Program-made: the position numbers and the translations under genes | Assembly (NCBI RefSeq): GCF_902459645.1 | Contig: NZ_CABPSK010000001.1 | Coordinates: 558,001-622,000, forward strand | DNA length: 64,000 nt | Source: Pandoraea pneumonica | GTDB taxonomy: Bacteria > Pseudomonadota > Gammaproteobacteria > Burkholderiales > Burkholderiaceae | Direction: 5' to 3' | The notes under the pieces: generated by a model | The model's database searches: none | Told to the model about the DNA's origin: nothing | Seen by the model: only the letters and a program-made list of their open reading frames with translations | Shown here: piece by piece, positions 16,928-26,157 of the stretch | How positions within the stretch are numbered: the stretch's first letter is position 1 | Layout of the letters: the number at the start of each line of letters is the position of its first letter

Positions 16928-17803
16928 GTGAAACGATCGAAGGACACTCCGGCAGACGTTATCTTGACGCCGCAACGCGTGGCATCGGCAAGCGCCCTCG
17001 AGCAGGGTGGTGCGATGGCGGGTGAGAGCGGCGCAGATGAACCCAACACGTCGTCGACTTCGGTCATTTCGCTGCGCATTCTGGAGTTGCTGGCTGAGCG
17101 CAATGCGGAGTGCGGCGTGACACATCTCGCCGCAGCACTCGGCGTACCCAAAGCCCGTGTGCACCGGCACCTGACGGCGCTGCGTCAGGAAGGGTACGTG
17201 GTGCAGAACCCAAGTACGAGCCGTTACCGCATCGGCTGGCGTCTATTTCTGCTGGGGCAGAAGCTCGTCAAGCAATTCGATGTGATCGGGCTCGCCCGTC
17301 CGGTGATGGAAGAACTGCGCGATGCCGTCGGACAGACCATTGTGATCAGTTCGTTCACTGAAACCGATGTGGTCGTGCTCGACGTGATGCGCGGGCGTAG
17401 TCCGTTAGAGATTTTGTTGCACCCGGGCACGCAGTTCAAATTGCACACGGTAGCGCAGGGCAAGATTGCGCTGGCGTTCGGCGCGCCGGCGCGGCGTGAG
17501 GCAGCGCTGGCAGCGCCGCTCGATGCGTGCACACCACACACGATTACCGATGCGATGCGGCTCTCGCACGAGTTGGCCTTGGTGCGGGAGCGTGGTTGGG
17601 CCGATGCGCCGGAAGAGGTGTTTCTCGGGGTGAACGCGTTGGCGGCGCCCATCATGCAAGACGACGGCTCGTTGTTCGGCACGCTGGCCATTGTCGGCTC
17701 GATTCACTATCTGCCCGCACACCCGAACCCGCAGACGGTTGCTGCACTGACCGATGCCGCCAAACGCATCTCGCGCTTATTGGGTGCCGAGCGCGGCGGC
17801 TGA
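16928..17803 (+). CDS. IclR family transcriptional regulator
   Basis: This 291-residue regulator has an unusually long polar N-terminus of about 45 residues. A winged helix follows (ISLRILELLAERNAECGVTH and LGVPKARVHRHLTALRQEGYV), then an IclR effector domain with GQTIVISSFTETDVVVLDVM and LHTVAQGKIALAF. The start is a GTG. It lies 30 bases after the cupin gene in the same direction. The paired dyads between the MFS and cupin genes are its most plausible sites. The effector is unknown. Confidence 0.9.
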   Translation: MKRSKDTPADVILTPQRVASASALEQGGAMAGESGADEPNTSSTSVISLRILELLAERNAECGVTHLAAALGVPKARVHRHLTALRQEGYVVQNPSTSRYRIGWRLFLLGQKLVKQFDVIGLARPVMEELRDAVGQTIVISSFTETDVVVLDVMRGRSPLEILLHPGTQFKLHTVAQGKIALAFGAPARREAALAAPLDACTPHTITDAMRLSHELALVRERGWADAPEEVFLGVNALAAPIMQDDGSLFGTLAIVGSIHYLPAHPNPQTVAALTDAAKRISRLLGAERGG

Positions 17804-17967
17804 GCGAAACGCCGACATGCGCAATGTTTTGCCGATGGCGCCAGTCGATGCGCGAACGCGTCGGTAAATAAGGCGAAGGAGACTACTAAACATCTGCATG
17901 GATGTCACAGAACGACGAGAACCGAATACGATGCGCTCAACAACTAGAAGTAAAAAGGGGGGCGACG

Positions 17968-18537
17968 ATGGTTTTCTCGCGGGTGGCTTGTATGTTGACG
18001 GCCGTCGCTTTGATGGCGGCGACGAATGTGTTTGCGGACCCGGCAGCGGACCAAGTGAGTCGGTCCAATGCCGCGACGAATCTATTCATGGAGTTCTGCA
18101 TTAAGTCGAACGGCGACTATAACCAGCTTCGCGGTATTGCGGCGCAGCATCACCTGTTGCTGGTTAGTCCGGAGTTCGCACCGCGTTTTCTGGCAGGTAA
18201 AGCTGGCCGCGTGTGGGGCGCAACGAGTTCACTGGGGGAATTCGTCATCATCGGCACCGAAGACAACTCGTGCCAGATATGGGCACGGCGAGCCGACGCG
18301 GAGACCTCGATTCAACACTTCAACCGCATTATTTCGGGCGTAGCGCGCCCGGGGTTGGTCGTTAGACGCTACAAGGACGATCCACTCGAAACCAAGGACG
18401 GCACGTATCGCATGATCGTGTACATGATGCGGCGCGAAGATCAGGAGGTTGGGATGCTCGCGAGCATCATCGCCAGTCAATCGAGCACGGCGGCCGTCCA
18501 AGTGCGGTTGAAGCTTGCCCCGGCGGCGGATCGTTAG
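17968..18537 (+). CDS. Secreted protein of unknown function
   Basis: This 189-residue protein has a clear signal peptide (MVFSRVACMLTAVALMAATNVFADP) if started at ATG 17968, which sits behind a G-rich site. An earlier in-frame ATG would add a polar 22-residue stretch and hide the signal peptide. The mature part has a conserved-looking NAATNLFMEFC segment and a second Cys in DNSCQIW, which may form a disulfide. It resembles small periplasmic proteins known from beta-proteobacteria, but I cannot name a function. Its stop codon overlaps that of the convergent LysR gene by four bases. Confidence 0.7.
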   Translation: MVFSRVACMLTAVALMAATNVFADPAADQVSRSNAATNLFMEFCIKSNGDYNQLRGIAAQHHLLLVSPEFAPRFLAGKAGRVWGATSSLGEFVIIGTEDNSCQIWARRADAETSIQHFNRIISGVARPGLVVRRYKDDPLETKDGTYRMIVYMMRREDQEVGMLASIIASQSSTAAVQVRLKLAPAADR

Positions 18538-19427
18538 CGATCGAAGCGCAACGTGTCGATCACGAGCGAGAGTGCAGGGGAAAGCTGGCGACGGTGCGCA
18601 TAGTAGAGGTGATAGCCGGGCAGGGTAGGCCACCATTTCTGAAGCACCGGCACGAGTCGACCGGCTTGGATATGCGGCTCGATGAGATCGAACGGCACGT
18701 AGGCCAACCCCATGCCATCCAACGCGGCTTGCAGCATTAGAAATGTGTTGTTGAAGATGGTTTGACCGTCGACGCGAACGTTGATCGATTCGCCGCCCTT
18801 TTCGAAGTCCCATGCGTAGAGACCGCCATGCGTGGGCAGTCTCAAATTAATGCAGCGATGGGTCGTCAGGTCGCGCGGCGTGAGCGGTATTTTCCTGCCC
18901 GCCAAATAGTCCGGCGACGCGGCGACGGCCATCTGAAAGTCGGGGCCGATGCGCACCGCAATCATGTCTTTATCGACTTGGTCGCCGACGCGCACGCCCG
19001 CATCGAAACGATGCGCGGCAATGTCGGTGAGCGCATAGTCGACACTCAATTCCACGCGGATGTCGGGGTAGTCGTGCAACAACGATTTCAATCGCGGCCA
19101 GAGGGCAGTGACTACCGCGTGGTCGTGTGCGGTGATGCGTACGCTGCCGGCAGGCTTGTCCCGCAACAACATCAATGACGCCAGCTCCGCCTCGATTTCG
19201 TCCAGCCGCGGTGCGAGCGTCTCTAGCAACCGTTCGCCAGCGTCAGTCGTCGAGACACTGCGCGTGGTGCGCGTGAGCAAACGCACGCCCAGCCGCGCTT
19301 CCAGCGCCGACATGGCATGACTCAAGGCCGAGCGCGAAACGCCCAGATGCGCGGCGGCGCGCGTGAAACTGCGTTCTCGCGCGACTAGCACGAAGGCCTG
19401 TAAATCGTTCAGATTCTCTCGTTGCAT
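18534..19427 (-). CDS. LysR family transcriptional regulator
   Basis: This 297-residue protein shows the LysR helix-turn-helix (DLQAFVLVARERSFTRAAAH, then LGVSRSALSHAMSALEARLG) and a co-inducer domain of the type found in the DmlR/PgrR-like group (LNLRLPTHGGLYAWDFEKGG). ATG 19427 is preferred over an upstream ATG because the helix-turn-helix begins right after it. It is divergent from a small cupin gene. A TGCAC-N6-GTGCA dyad at 19440-19455 lies between them. Confidence 0.9.
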   Translation of the reverse strand: MQRENLNDLQAFVLVARERSFTRAAAHLGVSRSALSHAMSALEARLGVRLLTRTTRSVSTTDAGERLLETLAPRLDEIEAELASLMLLRDKPAGSVRITAHDHAVVTALWPRLKSLLHDYPDIRVELSVDYALTDIAAHRFDAGVRVGDQVDKDMIAVRIGPDFQMAVAASPDYLAGRKIPLTPRDLTTHRCINLRLPTHGGLYAWDFEKGGESINVRVDGQTIFNNTFLMLQAALDGMGLAYVPFDLIEPHIQAGRLVPVLQKWWPTLPGYHLYYAHRRQLSPALSLVIDTLRFDR

Positions 19428-19439
19428 TGGTGAGCTATT

Positions 19440-19455
19440 TGCACCATCGTGTGCA
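19440..19455. promoter_or_regulatory. LysR-box-like dyad
   Basis: TGCAC and GTGCA are separated by six bases in the divergent lysR/cupin region, 13 bases upstream of the LysR start. The arms are short, so this is a weak candidate. Confidence 0.35.
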
Positions 19456-19568
19456 GATATTACCGTCTTATCAAACAATCGATGCGCTTATACATTGTGA
19501 GCATGCGCAAAGTGGCCAGCCCGAGCGGGGCGGCCTAGCGTGAATCCGACATGAGCGAGGAGTGAGTT

Positions 19569-19994
19569 ATGGAACTGAAGCGCGCTGGATCACAGCCTTC
19601 CGTCAAAGGCCCGGCCGAGTTTTTTACCGGCACCGTCCGTATCGATCCGTTGAGCAATCCGCCGCCGCCCGCGCGCGTATCGTGCGCCAGCGTCACGTTC
19701 GAGCCCGGTGCGCGCTCGGCATGGCACACGCATCCGCTCGGCCAGACGCTTATCGTCACAGCCGGTTGCGGCTGGACCCAGTGCGAAGGGGAAGCCATTG
19801 TCGAGATTCGTGCAGGGGATGTGATTTGGTGCCCGCCGGGTCACAAGCATTGGCACGGCGCGACACCGACGACTTCGATGACGCATATCGCCGTACAAGA
19901 AGCCCTCGACGGCAAGAACGTCATTTGGCTGGAGCACGTGACGGATGCGCAATATCTGGCGGGGCCTTCTGCGCCAAACACCCCAACCCTTTGA
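19569..19994 (+). CDS. Small cupin protein (mandelonitrile lyase/quercetinase-like fold)
   Basis: This 141-residue single-domain cupin has motif 1 [23 protein letters not shown], giving metal-ligand histidines in HTH. Motif 2 is [18 protein letters not shown]. It resembles the (R)-selective cupin mandelonitrile lyases and other proteins paired with LysR or SDR genes. Its last 74 bases overlap the 3' end of the convergent SDR gene. The reaction is not deducible. Confidence 0.85.
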   Translation: MELKRAGSQPSVKGPAEFFTGTVRIDPLSNPPPPARVSCASVTFEPGARSAWHTHPLGQTLIVTAGCGWTQCEGEAIVEIRAGDVIWCPPGHKHWHGATPTTSMTHIAVQEALDGKNVIWLEHVTDAQYLAGPSAPNTPTL

Positions 19995-20943
19995 GCGTCG
20001 CATGCACGGCTTCGTCGAGCGGCGTATGCGGCTCGCGCCCAAGCACGTCGAGGAGCCGCGCGTTGTCCATGCGTACGGGGCGCGACCAGAGATAGCGCAT
20101 TTCCAGCAACTCGCGCAGCGTCGTGACGAAAGGCGCTGCGGCCCACACCACCCACCACGGGAAGCGCCGTGCTTTGACGGCGACGCCTTGGCGTTGCATC
20201 ACACGCGTGATCGCGCCTGCCATTTGCGTGCCATCGTTGTCCCAATGCCCCGCCATATGAAAGTTAGAGAACGGCGGTAACGTGTCGCGTCGCTCGACGA
20301 GCGCCACCATCGTGCGCGCTACGTCGGGAAGATACGACCACTGATGCCCAACGCCGGGCGCATTTGGCACCTGCACCACACGTGCCGTTTGTCCGGGCTT
20401 CACCAGCCCCTGACCGAACCAACTGTTGCCCGCTTGCGGCCCGAAGAAGTCGCCAGCGCGAACGATGATCGTCTGCACGCCTTGCGCACTGGCGGCACGC
20501 AGACGCGATTCCATTTCCACACGAATCTTGCCTTTGCGCGTGACTGGGCGTTGCTCGGCATCTTCGTGCAACACCGGGAACGCGTCCGGCCCGAAGTTGT
20601 ACACCGTGCCGGGCAGCACAATCGTCGCACCGTGCGCCTTAGCGGCTGCAATGGTGTTGTCGAGCATCGGCAGTACCACCTTCGGCCAATTGCGGTACCC
20701 CGGCGGATTGACGGCATGCACGATCACGTCGCAATTCTCTGCCGCGGCGAGCACGTCGCTCGCATTCATCGCGTCGCCATCCGTCCACTCGATGCCGATG
20801 TTCGGCGCATCGGTACGCGGTGCGCCACCCCGTCGCATGGCCCGCACGCGCCAGCCCGCGGCCAGCAATTGCAGGGCGACTTCACTGCCGATCCCACCCG
20901 TGGCGCCCAACACCAGTGCGCGTGATACGTTTTCGCGGTTCAT
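19921..20943 (-). CDS. NAD(P)-binding epimerase/SDR-like protein
   Basis: This 340-residue extended-SDR-like protein starts with the Rossmann motif [19 protein letters not shown]. It contains GTVYNFG in place of the usual YxxxK region and RAGDFFGP, as in NAD-dependent epimerase/dehydratase relatives. The C-terminal part is longer than core members and has the Trp-rich [11 protein letters not shown]. It is divergent from a LysR regulator, and its 3' end overlaps the cupin gene by 74 bases on the opposite strand. The substrate is unknown. Confidence 0.85.
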   Translation of the reverse strand: MNRENVSRALVLGATGGIGSEVALQLLAAGWRVRAMRRGGAPRTDAPNIGIEWTDGDAMNASDVLAAAENCDVIVHAVNPPGYRNWPKVVLPMLDNTIAAAKAHGATIVLPGTVYNFGPDAFPVLHEDAEQRPVTRKGKIRVEMESRLRAASAQGVQTIIVRAGDFFGPQAGNSWFGQGLVKPGQTARVVQVPNAPGVGHQWSYLPDVARTMVALVERRDTLPPFSNFHMAGHWDNDGTQMAGAITRVMQRQGVAVKARRFPWWVVWAAAPFVTTLRELLEMRYLWSRPVRMDNARLLDVLGREPHTPLDEAVHATLKGLGCLAQKAPPDIAHPSRAPAK

Positions 20944-21039
20944 CTTGAAGCTCCCAACACGTTGTCGATGGGGGCATTCTCCGCGCGACCGACTTCAAAT
21001 AAAATTGCCTAAAATCTTCCATCGGCTATACATTTTTGT

Positions 21040-21939
21040 ATGACTTCAAATCTCAGTTGGGATCTCTGCCGAACCTTCCTTGCGGTGTTGACCGAAGGGT
21101 CGCTCTCAGGCGCCGCCCGGGCGCTCGGCATCACGCAACCCACTGCGGGCCGCCACATTGCGGCGCTGGAGGAGGCGCTGGGCCAAACGTTGTTCACCCG
21201 CTCGCAAACCGGGCTGATGCCGACCGACGCGGCCGAGTCGCTGCGCCCACACGCGCAGGCCATGCAGCACACGGCATCGGCCTTCGAGCGGGCGGCGGCC
21301 AGCCGAGACGACGGCGCGAATGGTGTCGTGGGTGTCGTGCGAATTTCCGCCAGTGAAGTCGTCGGTGTGGAAGTGCTGCCGCCGATATTGACCGCGCTGC
21401 GCCGCGCCCATCCGCTGCTCTCGGTCGAACTGGTGCCGACCAACCGGATACAGGATCTGCTGCACCGCGAGGTAGACATTGCCGTGCGCATGGCACCCCC
21501 ACAGCAAGATGCGCTGATCGCACGCCGCGTCGGCAGTGTCGATATCGGTCTGCATGCGCGCGACGACTATCTGGCCCGTTACGGCGCACCGACCACGCTG
21601 GCCGATCTGGCCAACCACGCGCTGATTGGCTTCGACAGCGTCACGCCGTTCATCCGGGCAGCGACGGCAGGCGTGCCCGAATGGTCGCGCGATAGCTTCG
21701 CGTTTCGGGCCGACAATGATCTGGCCCAACTCGCGATGATCCGAGCAGGGTACGGCATCGGGGGCTGTCAGGTGCCGATCGCTCGCCGCGACCCGCGACT
21801 CGTGCGCGTACTGACCAACGCCTTCCGTTTCAAACTCGTCACGTGGGTGACCATGCACGAAGACCTGCGCCAGAGCCCGCGTTGCAAGGCCACGTTCGAC
21901 GCACTCGTGGCCGGATTGTCTGCCTACATGGCCGTTTGA
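21040..21939 (+). CDS. LysR family transcriptional regulator
   Basis: This 299-residue protein has an N-terminal LysR helix-turn-helix (FLAVLTEGSLSGAARALGIT, then QPTAGRHIAALEEALG) and a substrate-binding-like effector domain with VDIAVRMAPPQQDALIARRVG. It is divergent from the SDR gene with about 96 bases between the starts, the standard arrangement for control of that gene. The effector is unknown. Confidence 0.9.
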   Translation: MTSNLSWDLCRTFLAVLTEGSLSGAARALGITQPTAGRHIAALEEALGQTLFTRSQTGLMPTDAAESLRPHAQAMQHTASAFERAAASRDDGANGVVGVVRISASEVVGVEVLPPILTALRRAHPLLSVELVPTNRIQDLLHREVDIAVRMAPPQQDALIARRVGSVDIGLHARDDYLARYGAPTTLADLANHALIGFDSVTPFIRAATAGVPEWSRDSFAFRADNDLAQLAMIRAGYGIGGCQVPIARRDPRLVRVLTNAFRFKLVTWVTMHEDLRQSPRCKATFDALVAGLSAYMAV

Positions 21940-21972
21940 GCCCAAATATCGCGTGTCAGCCGTTAAATTTAG

Positions 21973-21989
21973 TGATATACAATATATCA
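21973..21989. promoter_or_regulatory. Perfect 7-3-7 AT-rich dyad before the esterase
   Basis: TGATATA-CAA-TATATCA lies 34 bases upstream of the esterase start, in an unusually AT-rich gap. It overlaps the probable core promoter region, so an operator role is likely; the regulator is not identified. Confidence 0.5.
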
Positions 21990-22023
21990 ATAATTTTAAC
22001 GATCACGAGACACTCACTGCGCC

Positions 22024-22728
22024 ATGTTCGATCCCGCATTGTTCGGTCGGATGTCGCCCGGGGTATTCACGCCCGGGCGTTCTTTGTTACCCCTTGAATC
22101 GCAACAACCGCCGCTCGCTGCTGGCCGTCACCCCCTCGGGTTGAGCGACACGCGCGACGCGGTGCTGTATGTGCCGCCCAATTTGCCGGCGGATAAGCCG
22201 GTGCCGCTGTTCGTGATGTTCCACGGCGCGGGCGGGTTTCCCGAGAAGGTGCTGCCGTTCATCGAGTCGCATGCCGACAAGCATGGGTTTCTCGTGCTTG
22301 CGCCGCACTCGACGTTTCCGACGTGGGACATCGTGATCGGCGGCAACGGCCCCGATCTCGATCGCTTACAACAGGCGCTGGGCATCGTCGCATCGCGCTA
22401 TGACATCGATACGGCGCGCGTCGCGTTTGCCGGGTTTTCCGACGGTGCCAGTTATGCGCTATCCATCGGCGTGACCAATGGCGATATCGCCAGTCATGTC
22501 ATCGCGTTTTCCGGCGGCTTCATGTCGATCTTCGTGCAGGAAGGGCAGCCGCGCGTCTTCATTGCCCACGGGCTGATCGACGAACAATTGCCGATTGCCA
22601 CGAGCGGGCGTAACAACGCCAACAAGCTCAAGGCAGTGGGCTATGACGTCGAGTATGTGGAGTTCGACGGCTTACACATCATCGAGCCGAGTGTGGTGGC
22701 GCGCGCCATCGACTTCTTCCTTGCCTGA
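22024..22728 (+). CDS. Alpha/beta hydrolase (phospholipase/PHB-depolymerase-like esterase)
   Basis: This 234-residue cytoplasmic hydrolase has the oxyanion segment VMFHGAGG (64-71) and the nucleophile elbow GFSDG (Ser139). A likely Asp near 186 (HGLIDEQLP) and His218 (GLHII) complete the triad. The layout is that of small carboxylesterases/PHB-depolymerase-like enzymes, and there is no signal peptide. It precedes the AAA+ ATPase gene by about 60 bases in the same direction, so co-transcription is possible. Confidence 0.85.
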   Translation: MFDPALFGRMSPGVFTPGRSLLPLESQQPPLAAGRHPLGLSDTRDAVLYVPPNLPADKPVPLFVMFHGAGGFPEKVLPFIESHADKHGFLVLAPHSTFPTWDIVIGGNGPDLDRLQQALGIVASRYDIDTARVAFAGFSDGASYALSIGVTNGDIASHVIAFSGGFMSIFVQEGQPRVFIAHGLIDEQLPIATSGRNNANKLKAVGYDVEYVEFDGLHIIEPSVVARAIDFFLA

Positions 22729-22788
22729 ACGTACGCGGCCGCGAGGCCATGCGTGCGCTGGCGTTACGTATCACGGGGAGTGCCATCC

Positions 22789-24414
22789 ATGGATTTCGAA
22801 ATTCCTGAGTCGCTGATTCATCCGTTGCTGCAACTGATCGGCACCGACTCGCCGCTCGGCAAACAGATGACGGCGTATGGCGTGTGCCGCGGCAATATGC
22901 TCGTGTCGAGCGAATGGTTCGATGCGAAGTCGCTCAACACGCTCTACGTGCTGTGCAAATCGCAGAACGAGCGTGCCTTGATGTTCCAGATGCTCGCGCT
23001 CGACAACGTCTACAACGCGCCGCAGGCGCGCGTCATTCCGAGTCTGGACAAACTCGTGCCGGGGCTCGTCGCGTATCTCGCCCGCGACGTCATCGACGGC
23101 TGGCTGTACCAGCGACATCGGGACGGTGCACTGCTGCCGTGGCTCGTGCGTCGCTTGCGCTATGTCGAGCCGGAGCAGGGCTCGCCGTATGTCGTGATGG
23201 ACATGCTGGCCAACACGATGCAGTCGGCCAATTTGAGTGCGTCGGAGCATCGGCCGCGCCGCTCAGGCATGACGACGTCGCTGGTATTTACGCGCGACGA
23301 CATCGCCAATCGCACGATTCCTGAGTTGCTCGCGGAGTTCGGTTTTTACAAGGAATGCGCAGAGTTCAAACACGAATACGAGCAGCACGCGCAGCGCTTT
23401 CTCAAGGTGCAACGTGCGTTCGGCGCGCAGTTCGTGATGCGTCGCGCGGCATTCTCGGTCGATCCGAAGGGGGCGACCGAACTCGTGCGCGTGGTCGACG
23501 GCACGACCGCCAAATGCGTGAACGACGAAGAGCGTCTGGAGCGCAATTTCGAAATGGCCTGCGATGCCGATTTCTGGCGCAATGCCGAGATTGGGGCCGC
23601 CTTCGAGACCATTCCGCTGCACTGTTATGTGCATGTGTTTCATCTGGATTGGCATCGCAACTTGTGGGTGCACGTGCAGAACATCAGCGAGTACGCGTAC
23701 CAACCGGCGCTGCGCGACAAGCTGGTATTGCCAGCTCATCATCACGATCTGATCGACATCCTGACCTCGAACATGGACTCGATGATGCCCGACTTCGTAC
23801 CGGGCAAATCGGGCGGCGCGACCATCCTCTGTCAGGGCGCACCGGGGCTGGGTAAAACGCTTACCGCCGAGATTTATTCGGAAGTCGTCGGCAAGCCGCT
23901 GTATCGCGTGCATTCGGGGCAACTCGGCACGACCGCCGCATCGGTGGGTGCAACGCTCATGAGCATTCTGCGTCGCGCGATGCGCTGGAATGCGATCTTG
24001 CTGCTCGACGAAGCCGACGTCTACATTCGCCGTCGCGACAACGATCTCGAACACAATGCCATCGTCGCGGAGTTTCTACGCTCGCTGGAGTATTTCCACG
24101 GCTTGCTGTTCATGACGACGAACCGTATTGGCGACGTGGACGACGCGATTCTCTCGCGCTGCATCGCAACGATTCATTACGAAACCCCGTCGCCCGCCGA
24201 TGCCCGCCGCTTGTGGCGCATGCAGGCCGAGCAGGTCGGCGCGTATCTCGATGACGGATTGATCGAAACATTGGCCAGCCGCTACCCCGACGCAAGCGGG
24301 CGCGACATCAAGGAATTGATGAAGCTCGCAAGCCGCTACTGCAAGGTCAGGGGGCTGCCGTACACGGAGGATGTATTCCGTCTGTGCGGATTGTTCCGGG
24401 GCTATCCGGGCTAA
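22789..24414 (+). CDS. Stand-alone AAA+ ATPase of unknown function
   Basis: This 541-residue protein has a roughly 330-residue N-terminal region I do not recognise and a C-terminal AAA+ module. The module contains Walker A GAPGLGKT (350-357), Walker B LLLDEAD (404-410), sensor 1 MTTNR (442-446), an arginine-finger candidate in LSRC (455-458) and a lid helix with sensor 2 (SGRDIKEL). The N-terminal half is moderately acidic and lacks membrane segments. GGGGAG precedes ATG 22789. It is not next to a protease or chaperone partner. It could be a remodelling factor with a novel substrate-binding domain. Confidence 0.8.
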   Translation: MDFEIPESLIHPLLQLIGTDSPLGKQMTAYGVCRGNMLVSSEWFDAKSLNTLYVLCKSQNERALMFQMLALDNVYNAPQARVIPSLDKLVPGLVAYLARDVIDGWLYQRHRDGALLPWLVRRLRYVEPEQGSPYVVMDMLANTMQSANLSASEHRPRRSGMTTSLVFTRDDIANRTIPELLAEFGFYKECAEFKHEYEQHAQRFLKVQRAFGAQFVMRRAAFSVDPKGATELVRVVDGTTAKCVNDEERLERNFEMACDADFWRNAEIGAAFETIPLHCYVHVFHLDWHRNLWVHVQNISEYAYQPALRDKLVLPAHHHDLIDILTSNMDSMMPDFVPGKSGGATILCQGAPGLGKTLTAEIYSEVVGKPLYRVHSGQLGTTAASVGATLMSILRRAMRWNAILLLDEADVYIRRRDNDLEHNAIVAEFLRSLEYFHGLLFMTTNRIGDVDDAILSRCIATIHYETPSPADARRLWRMQAEQVGAYLDDGLIETLASRYPDASGRDIKELMKLASRYCKVRGLPYTEDVFRLCGLFRGYPG

Positions 24415-24529
24415 GGGGGCTAAGAGGGCTAAGCGCGCAGCCATCCAATTTCCAAATACCACCCAACCAAACATTTAATTTCCCAATTCGAAACGTCCTG
24501 CCCATACTCCAAATCGCCAACACGCATTC

Positions 24530-24579
24530 AGCAGGGGAGGCAGAAAGACTGCGCCGATAAGCGGTCCGCCGACCCTGCT
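24530..24579 (+). promoter_or_regulatory. Structured 5' leader before the NCS1 permease (candidate riboswitch)
   Basis: AGCAGGG (24530-24536) pairs with CCCTGCT (24573-24579), enclosing a 36-base region with a GCAG-AAAGA-CTGC hairpin and a GCGG/CCGC pair. It ends eight bases before the AAGGAG ribosome site of a nucleobase-type permease, the right place to control translation. The pairing is seen in the sequence; ligand control is inferred. I could not match it to a known riboswitch consensus from memory. Confidence 0.4.
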
Positions 24580-24594
24580 TCATTCAAGGAGACG

Positions 24595-26136
24595 ATGCGG
24601 ATGCAATTGGATGTTTCGAACGACGTCTTGGGCGCGATGCCCTCGACCGGGCAAGCGCACGCTCATGCCCCCCATTCCCCAAACTCTCACGGGCTGAGCC
24701 CGAAGTTGCACAACACCGATCTGGCGCCGACGAAGTCGGAAGGGCGGCGCTGGGGGCGGTATAGCATCTTCGCGCTCTGGACCAACGATGTGCACAACAT
24801 CGCCAACTATTCCTTTGCCATCGGCCTGTTCGCATTGGGTTTGTCGGGCTGGCAGATGCTGGCGTCGCTAGCGATTGGCGCGGCGCTCGTGTATTTCTTC
24901 ATGAATCTCACGGGGTACATGGGCCACAAGACCGGTGTGCCGTTTCCCGTCATCAGCCGCATGAGCTTTGGGGTGTACGGCGCGCAATTGCCTGCAATCA
25001 TCCGTGCCGTCATTGCGATTGCGTGGTTCGGCATTCAGACCTATCTCGCCTCGGTCGTATTGCGTGTACTGCTCGTCGCTGTCTGGCCCGCGCTCGACGC
25101 CTTCGATCACAACGCCATCCTTGGCCTGTCGACGCTCGGCTGGGCAAGCTTCGTTGCCATCTGGCTCGTGCAGATCGCCATCCTGGCGTACGGCATGGAG
25201 ATGGTGCGCAAGTACGAAGCCTTCGCCGGGCCGATCATTCTGGTTACCGTCACGTCGCTAGCCGTATGGATGTACCACCGTGCGGGCGGCCACATCGCCA
25301 TGTCTATCGGTGAGCCGCTGACCGGCGTAAAGATGTGGACGAAGGTCTTTGCGGGCGGGGCGTTGTGGCTGGCGATCTACGGCACGCTGGTGCTCAATTT
25401 CTGCGATTTCACACGGGCGTCGCCCAGCCGGAAGGTCATTCGCACGGGCAATTTCTGGGGCCTGCCGGTCAACATTCTGATCTTCGCCGTCATCAGCTTC
25501 GTGCTGGCCGGTGCGCAATTCAGCCTGAACGGCCAGATCATCCATAGCCCGACGGAAATCATCGCGACCATTCCCGACAAGACATTTCTCGTCCTCGGCT
25601 GTCTGGCGTTCCTCGTCGTGACGGTGGCCGTGAACATCATGGCGAACTTCGTCGCGCCTGCGTTCGTACTGACGAGTCTCGCGCCGCATCGTCTGACTTT
25701 CCGCCGTGCGGGCCTCATCAGCGCCACGATTGCCGTGCTGATCCTGCCATGGAATCTCTATAACAGCCCCATCGTGATCGTGTACTTCCTGTCCGGGCTC
25801 GGCGCGTTGCTCGGGCCGCTTTACGGCATCATCACCGTCGACTATTGGCTGCTTCGCAAGACCTGTGTGCACGTGCCGCATCTCTACACGGAAGCGCGCG
25901 ACGGCACCTATCACTACGCCCGCGGCGTGAATCCGAAAGCGATCATCGCGCTCGTGCCGTCGGCGATCACCGCCGTGACCGTGGCGCTCGTGCCCGCGTT
26001 CAGCGCACTCACGCCGTTCTCGTGGCTGCTCGGTGCGGCGATTGCCGGTGGCGTGTATTACGCGATCTCTGACCGGCGCCAGCCGTTCGAAGACTGCTCG
26101 GGCGAACACTTCGCCGTCGACAGCGCCGCGCACTGA
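24595..26136 (+). CDS. NCS1 family nucleobase/hydantoin-type permease
   Basis: This 513-residue nucleobase:cation symporter-1 protein has about 12 membrane helices. NCS1 hallmarks include LWTNDVHNIANYSFAIGLFA at the first helix, GVPFPVISRMSFGVYGAQLP, and IITVDYWLLRK near the end of the core. The N-terminus has a His-rich cytosolic tail (AHAHAPHSPNSHG). Members import cytosine, allantoin, hydantoins or related rings with H+ or Na+. It is followed 22 bases later by an Asp/Glu/hydantoin racemase gene, in line with uptake of a hydantoin or ureide. Confidence 0.9.
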   Translation: MRMQLDVSNDVLGAMPSTGQAHAHAPHSPNSHGLSPKLHNTDLAPTKSEGRRWGRYSIFALWTNDVHNIANYSFAIGLFALGLSGWQMLASLAIGAALVYFFMNLTGYMGHKTGVPFPVISRMSFGVYGAQLPAIIRAVIAIAWFGIQTYLASVVLRVLLVAVWPALDAFDHNAILGLSTLGWASFVAIWLVQIAILAYGMEMVRKYEAFAGPIILVTVTSLAVWMYHRAGGHIAMSIGEPLTGVKMWTKVFAGGALWLAIYGTLVLNFCDFTRASPSRKVIRTGNFWGLPVNILIFAVISFVLAGAQFSLNGQIIHSPTEIIATIPDKTFLVLGCLAFLVVTVAVNIMANFVAPAFVLTSLAPHRLTFRRAGLISATIAVLILPWNLYNSPIVIVYFLSGLGALLGPLYGIITVDYWLLRKTCVHVPHLYTEARDGTYHYARGVNPKAIIALVPSAITAVTVALVPAFSALTPFSWLLGAAIAGGVYYAISDRRQPFEDCSGEHFAVDSAAH

Positions 26137-26157
26137 ATTACCCCCAAGGAGTGCTTC

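Noticed and set aside
24401-24432. GGGCTAA-like short repeats at the end of the AAA+ ATPase gene
   Set aside because: Imperfect, three short copies spanning the stop codon; too weak to call a repeat element.
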